A stretch of DNA of 64,000 bases from Cyanobium sp. NIES-981 (lineage in GTDB: Bacteria; Cyanobacteriota; Cyanobacteriia; PCC-6307; Cyanobiaceae), in the NCBI RefSeq assembly GCF_900088535.1, contig NZ_LT578417.1:930001-994000 (forward strand), in the 5' to 3' direction. This document shows, piece by piece, positions 30,797-42,469 of the stretch. The notes below the pieces were generated by a model. The model saw nothing but the letters and a program-made list of their open reading frames with translations. It ran no database searches and was not told where the DNA came from. How positions within the stretch are numbered: position 1 is the stretch's first letter; each line of letters starts with the position of its first letter. A program made the translations under genes and the position numbers.

Positions 30797-31678
30797 TCAG
30801 CACTGCTCCCCACCGGGATCCTCCTCGTCGGTTTCCAGCTGCAGGGTGGTGTGCCCCACGCCCAGCTGCTGCAGCCGGTGGCGGGCCTGCCGCAGCAGCT
30901 CCCGGTCCGCCAGCCGCGCCGGGTCCCGCTGCAGGTGGGCGGTGAGCGCCACCGCCGAGGTGCTCATGCTCCAGACATGCAGGTGATGCACCCGCTCCAC
31001 CCCCTCCAGCGAGAGCAGAGCCGCCTCGATCGCCGCCAGATCCACACCGCGTGGCACGGCATCGAGCAGCAACGCCCCGGATTCCAGCAGCAGACCCCAG
31101 CCGCTCCACAGCACGGCCAGGCCCACCCCGATCGCCGCCAGGGCGTCCAGCCGGCTCCAGCCCGTGAGCTGGATCAGAAGCGCGCTGAGCAGCACCGCCG
31201 CCGACACCGCCGCATCGGTGAGCAGGTGCAGCACCGCGGCCCGGCGGTTGAGGTCGTGCTGATGGCCGTGGCCGAACAGCCGGGCTGAGGCCAGGTTGAT
31301 CACCAGACCGGCCAGGGCCGCCCAGGCCACCGGTTCCGGCTGGATCGCGGCAGGCCGTCCCAGCCGCTGCACCCCCTCCACCACCACCACCCCGCCAGCC
31401 GCCAGCACCAGGGCGCCATTGGCGAGGGAGGCGAACTGGGTGCTGCGCCGGTAGCCGTAGGTGAAGCGCCTGCTGGCCGGCCGCAGGGCCAGCCGCTCGG
31501 CGGCCCAGCCCAGGGCCAGCCCCAGCACATCCCCCACGTTGTGCAGGGCATCTCCGATCAGGGCCAGGGAGCCGAAGCCGAAGCCCACCACCAGCTGCAC
31601 CACCACCAGGCCGGTGTTGAGCAGCACGCTCCAGCGGAACGGGGCGCTGTCAGGGTGACGGTGGCCGGGGCTAACCAA
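30797..31678 (-). CDS. Cation diffusion facilitator (CDF) metal exporter
   Basis: About 293 aa with six transmembrane segments, exchanging Zn2+/Cd2+/Co2+ for H+. The first metal-site block is LIGDALHNVGDVLGLALGW (HxxxD); the second is VLHLLTDAAVSAAVLL (HxxxD). The His-rich loop GHGHQHD and a cytoplasmic domain with GVERVHHLHVWSMS complete the family pattern. The reading frame begins at TTG 31678 without a clear Shine-Dalgarno sequence, so the start is uncertain. It is convergent with arsR and divergent from the Crp-type regulator. Confidence 0.9.
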   Translation of the reverse strand: MVSPGHRHPDSAPFRWSVLLNTGLVVVQLVVGFGFGSLALIGDALHNVGDVLGLALGWAAERLALRPASRRFTYGYRRSTQFASLANGALVLAAGGVVVVEGVQRLGRPAAIQPEPVAWAALAGLVINLASARLFGHGHQHDLNRRAAVLHLLTDAAVSAAVLLSALLIQLTGWSRLDALAAIGVGLAVLWSGWGLLLESGALLLDAVPRGVDLAAIEAALLSLEGVERVHHLHVWSMSTSAVALTAHLQRDPARLADRELLRQARHRLQQLGVGHTTLQLETDEEDPGGEQC

Positions 31679-31761
31679 CTCTTAAACGGCGGACTACCGC
31701 ACCTTGATCTCCGGCCTCGCCGTTGTCCATAGCGTCGAGGGGCTCTCCGGGTGCTCCGCCC

Positions 31762-32394
31762 ATGGTGTTCACGCCCTCCGAGGCCACGAACCAGCGCGAC
31801 GGGTTCAGGATCCTGCTCGAGGACAGCTATGCCCGGCGCCAGCTGGTGCACCTGCCCGCCGGCAGCAGGGTGCCGCTGCTGCGCCGCAGCGTGTGGGTGG
31901 TGGTGCGGGGCATGGTGAAGCTGAGCACCATCTCGTTCCAGGGGGATGCCCTGATGCTGGGGCTCGCCGGATCGAACGAGCCCTTCGGCGATCCCCTCAG
32001 CAGCCAGCCCAGCTACGAGGCCACCACGATGGTGGACAGCGACCTGCTCTGCCTCAGCTGTGACGAGGTGCTGGCCGCCCCCCACCTCGCCATCGGGCTG
32101 CTGCAGGGTCTGGCCGCGCGCTACCGGCAGAGCGAGGCGATGCTCGCCCTGCTCGGCCTGCGCCGCATCGAAGATCGGCTGCGGGGCTTTCTGGAACTGC
32201 TGGCCGAGGAGTACGGCCAGCCCTGCGACCAGGGGCTGCGGCTGCCGCTGCGGCTCACCCACCACGACCTGGCCAGCGCCCTGAGCACCACCCGCGTCAC
32301 CATCACCCGGGAGCTGGGACAGCTGCGCAGCAGCGGCTGGCTCACGCTGGATGGCGAGCGTCATCTGGTGCTGGCGCACCAGCCCCTGGGCTGA
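31762..32394 (+). CDS. ptrA: Crp/Fnr family transcription regulator, PtrA-like
   Basis: 210 aa: an N-terminal cyclic-nucleotide-binding-like beta barrel (HLPAGSRVPLLRRSVWVVVRGMVKLS) and a C-terminal winged helix-turn-helix (LTHHDLASALSTTRVTITRELGQLRSSGWL). Its stop is close to phoB: an in-frame ATG overlapping its stop lies 93 bp before the preferred phoB start. Marine Synechococcus carry a Crp-type regulator, PtrA, near phoBR that controls phosphate-stress genes. The gene symbol is proposed on this synteny and should be treated as tentative. NtcA is less likely because the gene sits with phoBR. Confidence 0.65.
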   Translation: MVFTPSEATNQRDGFRILLEDSYARRQLVHLPAGSRVPLLRRSVWVVVRGMVKLSTISFQGDALMLGLAGSNEPFGDPLSSQPSYEATTMVDSDLLCLSCDEVLAAPHLAIGLLQGLAARYRQSEAMLALLGLRRIEDRLRGFLELLAEEYGQPCDQGLRLPLRLTHHDLASALSTTRVTITRELGQLRSSGWLTLDGERHLVLAHQPLG

Positions 32395-32486
32395 TGCGCC
32401 AGCTGGGCTCCCGACCCCTGGGCCTCCGCGAACCGCCCCGCCCCATCAGCTTCTGGGGCCTGGAGGCCCCGGGCCACAATGGGGCG

Positions 32487-33203
32487 ATGCGTGCGCGCCT
32501 CCTGGTCGTCGAAGACGACGAGACCATCCGCGAGACCCTGCAGGAAGCCCTGGAGCTGGAGGGGTTCAGCGTCACGGCCTGCGCCAACGGCCGCGATGCC
32601 CTCAACGCCCTGCAGCCCGGCGGCAAGCCCCAGTCCGGCAGGGGGGAGCCCGCCGCGCCCTACGCCCTGGTGGTGCTCGACCTGATGCTGCCAGGCCTGG
32701 GGGGACTGGATGTGTGCCGGGCGCTGCGCGCGGCCAGCAATTTCACGCCGATCCTGGTGGTGAGCGCCCGGGACAGCGAGACCGACAGGGTGCTGGGCCT
32801 GGAGGTGGGGGCCGACGACTACCTGGTGAAACCCTTCGGCATGCGGGAGCTGGTGGCCCGCTGCCGGGCCCTGCTGCGCCGCAGCGGCAGCCAGGGCACC
32901 GTGGAGAAGGTGCTCGAACACGCCAACCTGAAGCTCTACCAGGACGAATGCCGGGTGACCCGCGACGGGTTGCCGGTGAACCTCTCCCCGAAGGAATACC
33001 GCCTGCTGGAGCTGTTCATGCAGCACCCCCGTCGCGTCTGGAGCCGCGACAAGCTGCTGGAGCACGTGTGGGGCGTGGACTACTTCGGCGACAGCAAGAC
33101 GGTGGATGTGCACATCCGCTGGCTGCGGGAAAAACTGGAGGAGGAACCCTCCTCCCCCCAGCACCTGGTCACCGTGCGTGGATTCGGCTACCGCTTTGGC
33201 TGA
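32487..33203 (+). CDS. phoB: Phosphate-regulon response regulator
   Basis: OmpR/PhoB-type regulator of 238 aa from ATG 32487 (MRARLLVVEDDETIRETL). The receiver domain has the acidic pair EDD at residues 9-11, the phosphoacceptor Asp65 in VVLDLMLPG and Lys115 in DDYLVKPFG. The DNA-binding winged helix ends in TVDVHIRWLREKLEE...VRGFGYRFG. A low-complexity insert (about residues 44-57) sits inside the receiver domain. An in-frame ATG at 32394 overlaps the ptrA-like stop but would add 31 residues not seen in the family. Confidence 0.87.
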   Translation: MRARLLVVEDDETIRETLQEALELEGFSVTACANGRDALNALQPGGKPQSGRGEPAAPYALVVLDLMLPGLGGLDVCRALRAASNFTPILVVSARDSETDRVLGLEVGADDYLVKPFGMRELVARCRALLRRSGSQGTVEKVLEHANLKLYQDECRVTRDGLPVNLSPKEYRLLELFMQHPRRVWSRDKLLEHVWGVDYFGDSKTVDVHIRWLREKLEEEPSSPQHLVTVRGFGYRFG

Positions 33204-33240
33204 GTCCGGCCGCAGCCACCGCCCGCCCGGCTCCCTGGGG

Positions 33241-34350
33241 GTGGGCCGCTGGTGGAGGCGTGCCGGCAGCAGCGGCAGCGGCCCCAGCGCGCGCCAGCTG
33301 CTCAGCTGGATGGACAGCTCCCCGGTGGGCTGGGTGCTGCTGGACGGGGACGGGCGGATCCGCCACATCAGCCCCCTGGCCGAGCGCATCCTCTGCCGCG
33401 GGCTGGGGCAGAAGGAGGCGAACCGGCGGCTGGAGGGCAGCCCTCTGAACGCCCTGTGTGACGATCCCGGCCTGATCGGCTCGATCGCCCTGGCGCGGCG
33501 CCAGGGCCGGAACCAACGGCTCGAATGGCGCTTCGGCGGCGCAGACTTCAACCTGGCGGTGGTGCCGGGCCTGGATGGCTGGATCGCGGTGCAGCTGCAG
33601 AGCCGTCGCTCGCTGGAGGCCCAGCTGGAGCAGCAGGAGCGCTGGGTGAGCGATGTGGCCCATGAACTCAAGACACCGCTCACGGCCCTGCTGCTGGTGG
33701 GCGACAGCCTGGCCGCCCAGGTGAACGACCGCAACGCCCGGCTGGTGGAACGGCTGCAGCGGGAGCTGCGGCGGCTGCAGGATCTGGTGGTGAACCTGCT
33801 GGAGCTCTCGCGGCTGGAGAACACCCTGCCGGGCCAGGGTCTGCGGGTGGATGGGGTGGACCTGGCCCAGTTGGTGGAGCAGGTGTGGCTGGGTCTCCGG
33901 CCCCTGGCGGAACAGCGGGGCATCGATCTGGTGCTGGCCAGCCGCGAGGACTCCGGCCCGAACCCGAAGATCCGGGGCGACGGGGCGCGCCTGCACAGGG
34001 CCGTGCTGAACCTGCTGGACAATGCCCTGCGCTTCAGTCCGGAAGGGGGGGGGCTGGAGGTGAGGCTCACCAGCCGCGGCGGCTGGTGCCAGCTCAGCGT
34101 GCGCGATCACGGCCCCGGCCTCAGTGAGGACGACCTGGCCCACATGTTCGAGCGGTTCTACCGGGGCGACAGCGCCCGGACACGCCATGGCCGCAGCGGC
34201 AGCGGCCTGGGGCTGGCGATCGTGCAGCAGATCGCCGTGAGCCACGGCGGCAGGGTGCAGGCCAGCAACCACCCGGGAGGGGGCGCCTTGCTGGAACTGA
34301 TCCTGCCGCACGAACCGAGCACCCTGCCCCCCCGCCAGGGAGAGCGCTGA
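33241..34350 (+). CDS. phoR: Sensor histidine kinase of the phosphate regulon
   Basis: About 369 aa with no obvious transmembrane helix. A PAS-like segment (MDSSPVGWVLLDGDGRIRHISPLAERIL) precedes the H-box WVSDVAHELKTPLTALLLV (His141 from GTG 33241). The N-box is HRAVLNLLDNALRFSPEGG, and the G-boxes are VRDHGPGLS and SGSGLGLAIVQQI. It likely phosphorylates the adjacent PhoB in low phosphate. The start is uncertain: GTG 33241, or TTG 33196 overlapping the phoB stop. It ends 7 bp before the convergent linker gene. Confidence 0.87.
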   Translation: MGRWWRRAGSSGSGPSARQLLSWMDSSPVGWVLLDGDGRIRHISPLAERILCRGLGQKEANRRLEGSPLNALCDDPGLIGSIALARRQGRNQRLEWRFGGADFNLAVVPGLDGWIAVQLQSRRSLEAQLEQQERWVSDVAHELKTPLTALLLVGDSLAAQVNDRNARLVERLQRELRRLQDLVVNLLELSRLENTLPGQGLRVDGVDLAQLVEQVWLGLRPLAEQRGIDLVLASREDSGPNPKIRGDGARLHRAVLNLLDNALRFSPEGGGLEVRLTSRGGWCQLSVRDHGPGLSEDDLAHMFERFYRGDSARTRHGRSGSGLGLAIVQQIAVSHGGRVQASNHPGGGALLELILPHEPSTLPPRQGER

Positions 34351-34357
34351 GCAGGCC

Positions 34358-35281
34358 TCAGCGCACGCTCACCTCCACGACCCGGCCACCCAGGCGGTTC
34401 ACCCGCTGCAACGCCTCGTTCATGCGGGTGTAGGGCACCCGGATCACCGTTTCAGCGGTGCGGGAATAGGCGTTGTTGGCCACACCGGTCACCAGCAGGG
34501 TGACCAGGCGGCCACTGCTGCTGTCGGAGCCCCGGGCGCCGGCCATCACGGGCAGGCCGTTGATGCGGTCGGTGCGCTCGGTGTTGAACACCGCCGCCGG
34601 CGCATCGCCAGCCTCGCTGCTGTAGGCACCGGAGCCCACCGAGGAACGGAAGTAGGCGGGGCCGGAGCTGGGGGGATTCACCGCCACGGGCCGGTTGCGG
34701 TGCACCACGCGGTTGAGCCGCGACTGCACGCCGGCGGAATCGCCCTTCACCGAGGCCGCGGCACCCCGGGCCAGCTGGAACACCCAGGAGAACTGCCGGC
34801 CCTGCTGACCGGGGGAATAATCCCAGCCATGGATGTAGGGAACAACATCCTGGCCGAAACGTTGCTGGTATTCGTCACTGTCGACGTACGAATCGATCTC
34901 GGCGTCGTAACCCTGCTCCTGCAGGATCGTGAAATGCTCGAGCATCTCGTGACTGTTGTTCGGAGCACGGCCCAGCAGATGCTTGAAGTTCAGCTCGATG
35001 AAGCGGTAGGGATTGCAGTTTTCAAAGAACTTCTCTTTGTAGAGTCCGCTCTTGGCCACCAGCCGCACGAGTTCACGCACACTCAGATCGCCATTGCGGA
35101 ACAGGGATTCCAGCCCCTCCAGCCGCTCGCTCCTCATGATGTACTGGTTGCCCAGCACCTGCTGGTACACGGCGCGAATGATGGTGGCGCGGTCATCGTC
35201 ACTGGCGTGGGCCCAGTTTTCCTTGTTTCGGGCACCTGCGAAACGTTCAATCCCCAGAATGGGGGCCTTGACCAAAGCCAT
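34358..35281 (-). CDS. Phycobilisome rod linker polypeptide (CpcC-type)
   Basis: 307 aa. The N-terminal PBS-linker domain contains IIRAVYQQVLGNQYIMRSERL, VRELVRLVAKSGLYKEKFFENCNPYRFIELNFKHLLGRAP and EIDSYVDSDEYQQRFGQDVVPY. A C-terminal CpcD-like capping domain follows (LVTLLVTGVANNAYSRTAETVIRVPY). This two-domain pattern is that of phycocyanin rod linkers; a phycoerythrin-associated rod linker is possible. It is remote from cpc genes in this window. ATG 35281 (MALVKAPILGIERF) was chosen over an upstream codon at 35329. Confidence 0.88.
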   Translation of the reverse strand: MALVKAPILGIERFAGARNKENWAHASDDDRATIIRAVYQQVLGNQYIMRSERLEGLESLFRNGDLSVRELVRLVAKSGLYKEKFFENCNPYRFIELNFKHLLGRAPNNSHEMLEHFTILQEQGYDAEIDSYVDSDEYQQRFGQDVVPYIHGWDYSPGQQGRQFSWVFQLARGAAASVKGDSAGVQSRLNRVVHRNRPVAVNPPSSGPAYFRSSVGSGAYSSEAGDAPAAVFNTERTDRINGLPVMAGARGSDSSSGRLVTLLVTGVANNAYSRTAETVIRVPYTRMNEALQRVNRLGGRVVEVSVR

Positions 35282-35523
35282 GGGCGTAGGGGGGCGAAGG
35301 GCGGATGTCGGGAAGGGAACATGCGGCAACCGTGACGCGGATCGCGCCCCGTGCGCGCCAATACGCTACGGGGAGTCAAGGCAGCCGCTGCGCAGATTCA
35401 TTGAATATTTATGTTCATGTAAAGAGCCGTGAACTTGGTGGACAAACCCATCCCGATGCGGTTGTGCCCCCCCGGGTTGACTAGGCTGATCCGGACGACA
35501 CCAATCGGGCGGCACACGCGGTG

Positions 35524-35802
35524 ATGCACTTCTGGGCACCAGACATCGATCCATCCCATCCGATGGAGTGCACCCAGCCGGAGCGCTACGCCATCCAGCG
35601 GCTCGACAACGGCAGTTATCTGGCCATCGAAGACGGCGAACAGCGCGTCTACGACGTGAAGGTCGCCAGCGAGGCCTACCTCTTCCACACCCATGAGGCC
35701 GCCCTGCGGGCCGCCCAGCAGCTCAACCAGACCGGGCGGGGACCGGTGGATGTGGTGAAGATCGAGTGGGAACCCACGCCCGATCTCAGCACCAACCACT
35801 GA
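35524..35802 (+). CDS. Conserved-looking small hypothetical protein
   Basis: 92 aa (MHFWAPDIDPSH...). The core YAIQRLDNGSYLAIEDGEQRVYDVKVASEAYLFHTHEAALRAA reads like a small soluble alpha/beta protein. No named family is recognised. It is in the expected codon usage and stands alone between the divergent linker gene and the convergent prfC. A start at ATG 35563 would shorten it to 79 residues. Confidence 0.6.
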   Translation: MHFWAPDIDPSHPMECTQPERYAIQRLDNGSYLAIEDGEQRVYDVKVASEAYLFHTHEAALRAAQQLNQTGRGPVDVVKIEWEPTPDLSTNH

Positions 35803-35857
35803 TCCAGCCGCCGGCCAGGCCACGGCCGGTGTGGCCGAAGCTCAGAGACTGAACAGC

Positions 35858-37588
<1,731 letters not shown>

Positions 37589-37742
37589 GGCCCCAGCCTG
37601 CCAGCCGGCGGCGGGAGCAGCCACAGGCAGCACGGGCGCCCAGGCCAGCGCACCGCCAGGCACTGCCAATGGTGGCGCGGGCCCCTTGCTGCCCCCATCG
37701 GTGGCGTTATGGTGGCGCTCACCCGACGGCCAGCGACCTTCC

Positions 37743-40121
37743 GTGACCCTCACCCCCACGCGTGCCGGTGCCAGCGATCAGGCTCCATCCGTCCACGAGC
37801 CCGCCGGGGCCACGGAGCCTGGGGCCACGGCGTCGAGGTCCCTGAGCGGCGGTTTCCCGGCCACAGCTCCCGCCGCCAACCCCGTCTTCTACCGCACCTA
37901 TTCCCGCAAGACCGCGGCCGGGCGCGAGAGCTGGCATTCGGTGGCGGAGCGCAATCTGGAGGGTCTGCGCCAGCTGGGCCGTCTGAACGACTCGGAGGTG
38001 CAGCTGCTGCGCCGCATGCAGCTGGAGCAGAAGTCGCTGCCTTCGGGCCGGTGGCTCTGGATCGGCGGAACTCCCTGGATTGCCCGGCAGGAGAACTTCA
38101 GCGGCGCCTACAACTGCACCTCCACCAACCTGGTGGACTGGGAGGCCTTCGGGCTGATGATGGACCTGGCGATGATGGGCTGCGGCACCGGCGCCATCAT
38201 CGAGCCGCGCCTCATCGACCGTCTGCCGGTTGTGCGCAACCGGCTGGAGATCACCGGAGTCACCGATATCGGCGCCACCCCGGCCGGCCAGCGCCAGCAG
38301 GGCACCACCCACACCATTGACGGCGCGACCGTGGCCGTGAAGGTGGGCGACACCCGCCGCGGCTGGGTGGACAGCTACCAGCTGCTGCTGGAGCTGAGCA
38401 GCGATGAACGCTTCGATGCCGCCACGCCGATCCGGGTGAGCGTGGATCTCTCCGACGTGCGGCCGGTGGGCGAGACCCTCAAGGGCTTCGGGGGCATGGC
38501 CAATCCCGTGAAGCTCAAAGACCTCTACGGCCGCGTCGCCCAGATTCTCAACAGGGCCCAGGGACGGCAGCTCAGCTCGGTGGAGTGCTGCCTGCTGATC
38601 GATGAGGCAGCGGTGACCATCGTGGCCGGCAACATCCGCCGCAGCGCCGGCATGCGCCAGTTCGCCGCCGATGACGCGCTGGCGGCCAGCGCCAAGGACA
38701 ACCTCTGGCAGCAGGATGACGCGGGCAACTGGAGCATCGACCCGGAGCGCGACGCGCTGCGGATGGCCAACCACACCCGCGTGTTCCACAGCCGTCCCAG
38801 CCGGGAGACGGTGCTCGAGGCCGTCACCAAGCAGTTCCAGAGCGGTGAGGGGGCCATCCAGTTCGCACCCGAAGCGATCGCCCGCTCCAATGCCGACCTC
38901 CTCCCCACCGTTGAACTGCGCGAGGAGTTCGTGGGGATCTACTGCGACCAGGGCCGCGAGCAGGCCGGTGCCTGGCTGAAGCTGCACCACCCGGGCCTCG
39001 AGCCCGATGAGCTGGAGCACCGGCTGGGCCGCTACGGGCTCAACCCCTGCGGTGAGATTCTGGGCGCCGACTTCCACTGCAACCTGGCCGAGGTCCACCT
39101 CAATCAGATCCACCCCACAGACTTCCAGGCCCAGGAGGAAGCCTTCCGTGCCGGCGCCATTGCCGTGGCGTGCCTGCTGAATCACGAGTTTGAAGTGGAG
39201 CGGTACCGGCAGAGCCGGGCCTGGGATCCGATCGTGGGGGTGAGCTTCACCGGCCTGTTCGACTTCTTCGTGCATGCCTTCGGCACCCCGTGGCTGCGCT
39301 GGTGGGAAGCCGGCCGGCCGGATTCGGAGGAGGGCCGGGCCTTCAAGGCGCGCGAAGCCGACTACCTGCAGCGCTGGAAGCGCATCGTGCACGAGGCGGT
39401 CTGGGAGTACTGCGACCGCCACAACATCCGCCGGCCCAACCGCTGCACCACCGTGCAGCCTGCTGGAACCAAGAGCCTGCTCACCGGCGCCTCACCCGGC
39501 TGGCATCCGCCCAAGGCCCAGCGTTTCATCCGCCGCATCACCTTCCGCAAGAACGATCCGGTGGCTCTGGCCTGCCTGGATTACGGCTACGCCATCGTGC
39601 CCTCCCAGTCCGACAAGGACGAGCTGGGGCGGCTGCTGGATGACCCCTTCGATCCCCGCTGCACCGAGTGGTTGGTGGAGATCCCCACCGAGGTGAGCTG
39701 GGCCAACATCCCGGGCGCCGATGCCGTGGAGATCAACAACTTCTCCGCCCTGGCCCAGTTCGACTTCTACATGCAGGTGCAGCGGCACTACACGGCCCAC
39801 AACACCAGCGCCACGATTGAGTTCCGCGAGAACGAGATCGAACCGCTGGCTCACCGGATCCACGAGGCGATCGAGGAGGGGTTCGGCTACATCTCGGCGG
39901 CGCTGCTGGCCCGCTTCGATGCCAACGCCACGTTCCCGCGGCTGCCGTTCGAGCCGATCGACCTGGCCACCTACCAACGGCTGAACGCCGAAGTGGAAGC
40001 CCGCCGGCGTACCGCCGACTTCTTCGAAGCCCTGCAGCGCTATGACGGTGGAGAGCTGCAGGAGGCCGGCCCAGCCGGATGCGACTCCGACAAGTGTCTG
40101 CTGCCCCTGGCCAAACGCTGA
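37743..40121 (+). CDS. nrdJ: Adenosylcobalamin-dependent (class II) ribonucleoside-triphosphate reductase
   Basis: Monomeric B12-dependent reductase of 792 aa that makes dNTPs without a metal-radical subunit. It shows [17 protein letters not shown] (Cys125, active-site disulfide partner), [19 protein letters not shown] (thiyl-radical Cys436 and the second Cys at about 446) and the C-terminal redox pair CDSDKC (Cys-x4-Cys). It resembles the Lactobacillus leichmannii type. Translation probably starts at GTG 37743; the leader of about 45 residues is Ala/Pro/Thr-rich. There is no intein. It is divergent from prfC with a 154-bp gap. Confidence 0.95.
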   Translation: MTLTPTRAGASDQAPSVHEPAGATEPGATASRSLSGGFPATAPAANPVFYRTYSRKTAAGRESWHSVAERNLEGLRQLGRLNDSEVQLLRRMQLEQKSLPSGRWLWIGGTPWIARQENFSGAYNCTSTNLVDWEAFGLMMDLAMMGCGTGAIIEPRLIDRLPVVRNRLEITGVTDIGATPAGQRQQGTTHTIDGATVAVKVGDTRRGWVDSYQLLLELSSDERFDAATPIRVSVDLSDVRPVGETLKGFGGMANPVKLKDLYGRVAQILNRAQGRQLSSVECCLLIDEAAVTIVAGNIRRSAGMRQFAADDALAASAKDNLWQQDDAGNWSIDPERDALRMANHTRVFHSRPSRETVLEAVTKQFQSGEGAIQFAPEAIARSNADLLPTVELREEFVGIYCDQGREQAGAWLKLHHPGLEPDELEHRLGRYGLNPCGEILGADFHCNLAEVHLNQIHPTDFQAQEEAFRAGAIAVACLLNHEFEVERYRQSRAWDPIVGVSFTGLFDFFVHAFGTPWLRWWEAGRPDSEEGRAFKAREADYLQRWKRIVHEAVWEYCDRHNIRRPNRCTTVQPAGTKSLLTGASPGWHPPKAQRFIRRITFRKNDPVALACLDYGYAIVPSQSDKDELGRLLDDPFDPRCTEWLVEIPTEVSWANIPGADAVEINNFSALAQFDFYMQVQRHYTAHNTSATIEFRENEIEPLAHRIHEAIEEGFGYISAALLARFDANATFPRLPFEPIDLATYQRLNAEVEARRRTADFFEALQRYDGGELQEAGPAGCDSDKCLLPLAKR

Positions 40122-40190
40122 CGCAGGGCCTGGCCCCGGCGAAGCTGAGGGCATGAGACAATCCCATCACCCTGTCCTGCGGGCAGGCCG

Positions 40191-40275
40191 GGAGAGGTGG
40201 TCGAGTGGTTGATGGCTCCGGTCTTGAAAACCGGCGACCCGCAAGGGTCCGTGGGTTCGAATCCCACCCTCTCCG
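40191..40275 (+). tRNA. tRNA-Ser (anticodon UGA)
   Basis: Acceptor stem GGAGAGG pairs with CCTCTCC near the 3' end, discriminator G. The anticodon loop CTTGAAA presents TGA. A long variable arm (GCGACCCGCAAGGGTCCGT region) and the T-loop GGTTCGAATCC are present, as expected for a class II serine tRNA. The CCA end is not encoded. Accessory DNA begins just downstream. Confidence 0.97.
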
Positions 40276-41307
40276 TTCTGCAAATGCCAGTTCCGGCAAA
40301 GGATCTGAGGGGATCACCGGCTGTGATGGGGGTCTACAGGGATCCCTGGCTGTTGTGTCGCATCACGTTTGACAGCTGAGCAGGTCGGTGAGACGCTGAG
40401 AAGCCGTAGGGCACCACATAGGGCCCGTTCCTTCGGCAAAACTTTGATGAATCCTCAGCATTCCCGTTGATCCGAGGGGTGCAGGGCCTGGCAGGTTCTG
40501 CACCAGACACCGGCCTTGAAAGAAGCCTCGTTACTTGTAACAAGCCGTCAGCGTTCGTTCCCCTGGTCGTTAAACCAGGCCACCACACGGCTCAGGGAAA
40601 GCCCACGGTGTTCAGGCCGCTCTCGTCGGGCTGGCATCCACATTCAAGGCGCGCCAGCTGTTGGGTGCCGACATCGATCAAGGCGCCCGGCTATGCCCAC
40701 TGGTAGCGCTGCACTGGTGGGTACTGCTTGGCAGAAGCGCAAACACAAGGAATCGACTGTCCGCTTCCGGTCAAGGCCCAGGCCCCGTATCGCCCGGGCC
40801 AGGGTGATGGTTGGCAGAAGAAGCCGTTGATGGATCCGCCGGGGCCGTTGGCCCGCCTTGAGGGAAGCGTGCCATCCACTTGCGGGCCGTGCACGCACTG
40901 ATCCGTGTCCCGCGGCCAACTGAGCGAGGCGCTTGCCCTCGTCGGGATGCTGCCGAAACAGGCGTTCCAGACCGATCGGTTCAGGCGGGCTTGGGGACGT
41001 GCATGCATGGGAGGCATGCCTGGGGCTGCTGGGTCGGACCACAACCCTGCTGGCTGAACACCCCATGATCAGAAGGAAGCACTTGCATGGGACCACACAA
41101 TTGGCCTCAAGAAGTCAGCCTGAACAATGGCCTTCAGATGAATGAGACAAAAAAAGCTTGTCAAGATATTAAGCCTTGGCGAGAAGGACTGCTGTTCAGG
41201 GCGAACAAACGGGCCAAATATGATTATTTGTGGCAACGATCCCAACAACCTGAACCTTACTGGGCCTTGGAGATAATCTAATTAGAGACCTTAACAGCTA
41301 ATCAGCC
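40276..41307. other. About 1 kb without a recognised gene
   Basis: Several frames are open on both strands, but none carries a recognisable motif or a convincing ribosome-binding site. Base composition falls from GC-rich at the tRNA to AT-rich after about 41.08 kb. The region reads as degraded or non-coding DNA at the left edge of the accessory segment. Confidence 0.5.
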
Positions 41308-42219
41308 ATGTCAAAAACGCCCTTCATTCTGTCAGACGTAGACTTTTCTGCACCCGCAGTGCCTGCCCCACGCTCCACTACAGGTGCTCCAAAGCTGTGC
41401 GCAAAAGCATGTACATACTTTACAGCAAGTAAAAAGATCACAAAGAAAGATATTGATCAATACAAGGCTTACTTTGACAAGTATTACAGCAATCACAATC
41501 TCCACGACGACCAGAAGATTCTCTATGGGATCTATATGAATATTATCAAAGCCGCTCCATTTGATCTGAACGCTCGGACCTTTGTTGACCAAGCTCTTTT
41601 GACAGACGTCATGGAATACATCGACGATCACGAAGATACCGGATTCTACGTAACTTCTGGAAAGTTTACAGAAGTGTTCCGTTACTGGGAGCACATTCTC
41701 AGTCAGTACGGCGTACGAAAAGGCACTGCTACCACCTCGGAAACTCATACAGTAGTTACTGGCACGAGCATGACATCGTCAAATACTCAGTCTGTAGCGT
41801 CTGAGTGGGCAGTAGAGACAGGTCAATCAGTGACGGCAAGTGCAGGCCTTGACATTCCTTTTATTAGTGCGAGTGTAGCCGGAACGCTCTCCCGAGCGGA
41901 AAAGAATTCTGGGTCAAAAACTCGCACGACATCAAGCGAAATTGGATTACAGACATCCCAGCACATTCAGCATACCTTTGAATTCAAAGGTCCGGGGCCG
42001 GGCGATCCTGACCCAGTCGATTTAACATGGTGGCAGCTTGTCGAAAAGGTGAGACTTGGTGATGTATTTTGGTTTTCTGCTGGCTTTCTTGATTCTGACG
42101 CAATGTGCCCACTGCCATCTGGAACGCTTGAAATCAACTTTCCACGCACATATCCAAATCAGGGTGGATGGGGTGAACTCATTCAGCAATATGACGTTTT
42201 TCAGCTGTCTAGAGGGTGA
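41308..42219 (+). CDS. AT-rich gene for a putative beta-pore-forming (aerolysin-like) protein
   Basis: 303 aa with much lower GC and different codon use than its neighbours. Residues 30-138 are helical and Lys/Tyr/Asp-rich. Residues 139-225 are strongly Ser/Thr-rich and alternate polar with small hydrophobic residues (THTVVTGTSMTSSNTQSVAS, then VTASAGLDIPFISASVAGTL, then TRTTSSEIGLQTS), ending in HTFEFKG. Such alternation is seen in the membrane-inserting hairpin of aerolysin/ETX-MTX2 proteins. The C-terminal part is compact with several Trp. There is no signal peptide. The family call is inference from composition, not from a recognised motif; an unrelated beta-rich protein is possible. Confidence 0.45.
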   Translation: MSKTPFILSDVDFSAPAVPAPRSTTGAPKLCAKACTYFTASKKITKKDIDQYKAYFDKYYSNHNLHDDQKILYGIYMNIIKAAPFDLNARTFVDQALLTDVMEYIDDHEDTGFYVTSGKFTEVFRYWEHILSQYGVRKGTATTSETHTVVTGTSMTSSNTQSVASEWAVETGQSVTASAGLDIPFISASVAGTLSRAEKNSGSKTRTTSSEIGLQTSQHIQHTFEFKGPGPGDPDPVDLTWWQLVEKVRLGDVFWFSAGFLDSDAMCPLPSGTLEINFPRTYPNQGGWGELIQQYDVFQLSRG

Positions 42220-42365
42220 GTCAGCTGAGATAGCATAAGTGTTAAGATCTCTGATATAATGCAAGATGAATGAGCCATTCTAATGGTTTAACCAATCAGG
42301 AGACTGCTTAGATTTCTATTCAATAGAGTGCTATCGTGCTAGTCCTCCTCCGTGCGGCGATGGTT

Positions 42366-42401
42366 GGCCCGATGTTGGGATTCCAATAGGCCAATCGGGC
42401 C
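42366..42401. repeat. Inverted repeat in accessory DNA
   Basis: GGCCCGAT (42366-42373) is matched by ATCGGGCC (42394-42401) with a 20-bp loop that itself contains TTGG/CCAA. It lies next to a decayed transposase and may be the end of a lost element or a terminator. Confidence 0.45.
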
Positions 42402-42469
42402 ATTCCGCTTCGCATCTTTTCCTCTAGTAGCGAACTGAGCGGACCCCGACCGCCCCTCACCGCACTCTT

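Noticed and set aside
40276-41080. Duplicate of the tRNA-Ser 3' end as an attachment site
   Set aside because: I looked for a second copy of the T-loop/acceptor sequence in the accessory region and saw none; no integrase gene is present.
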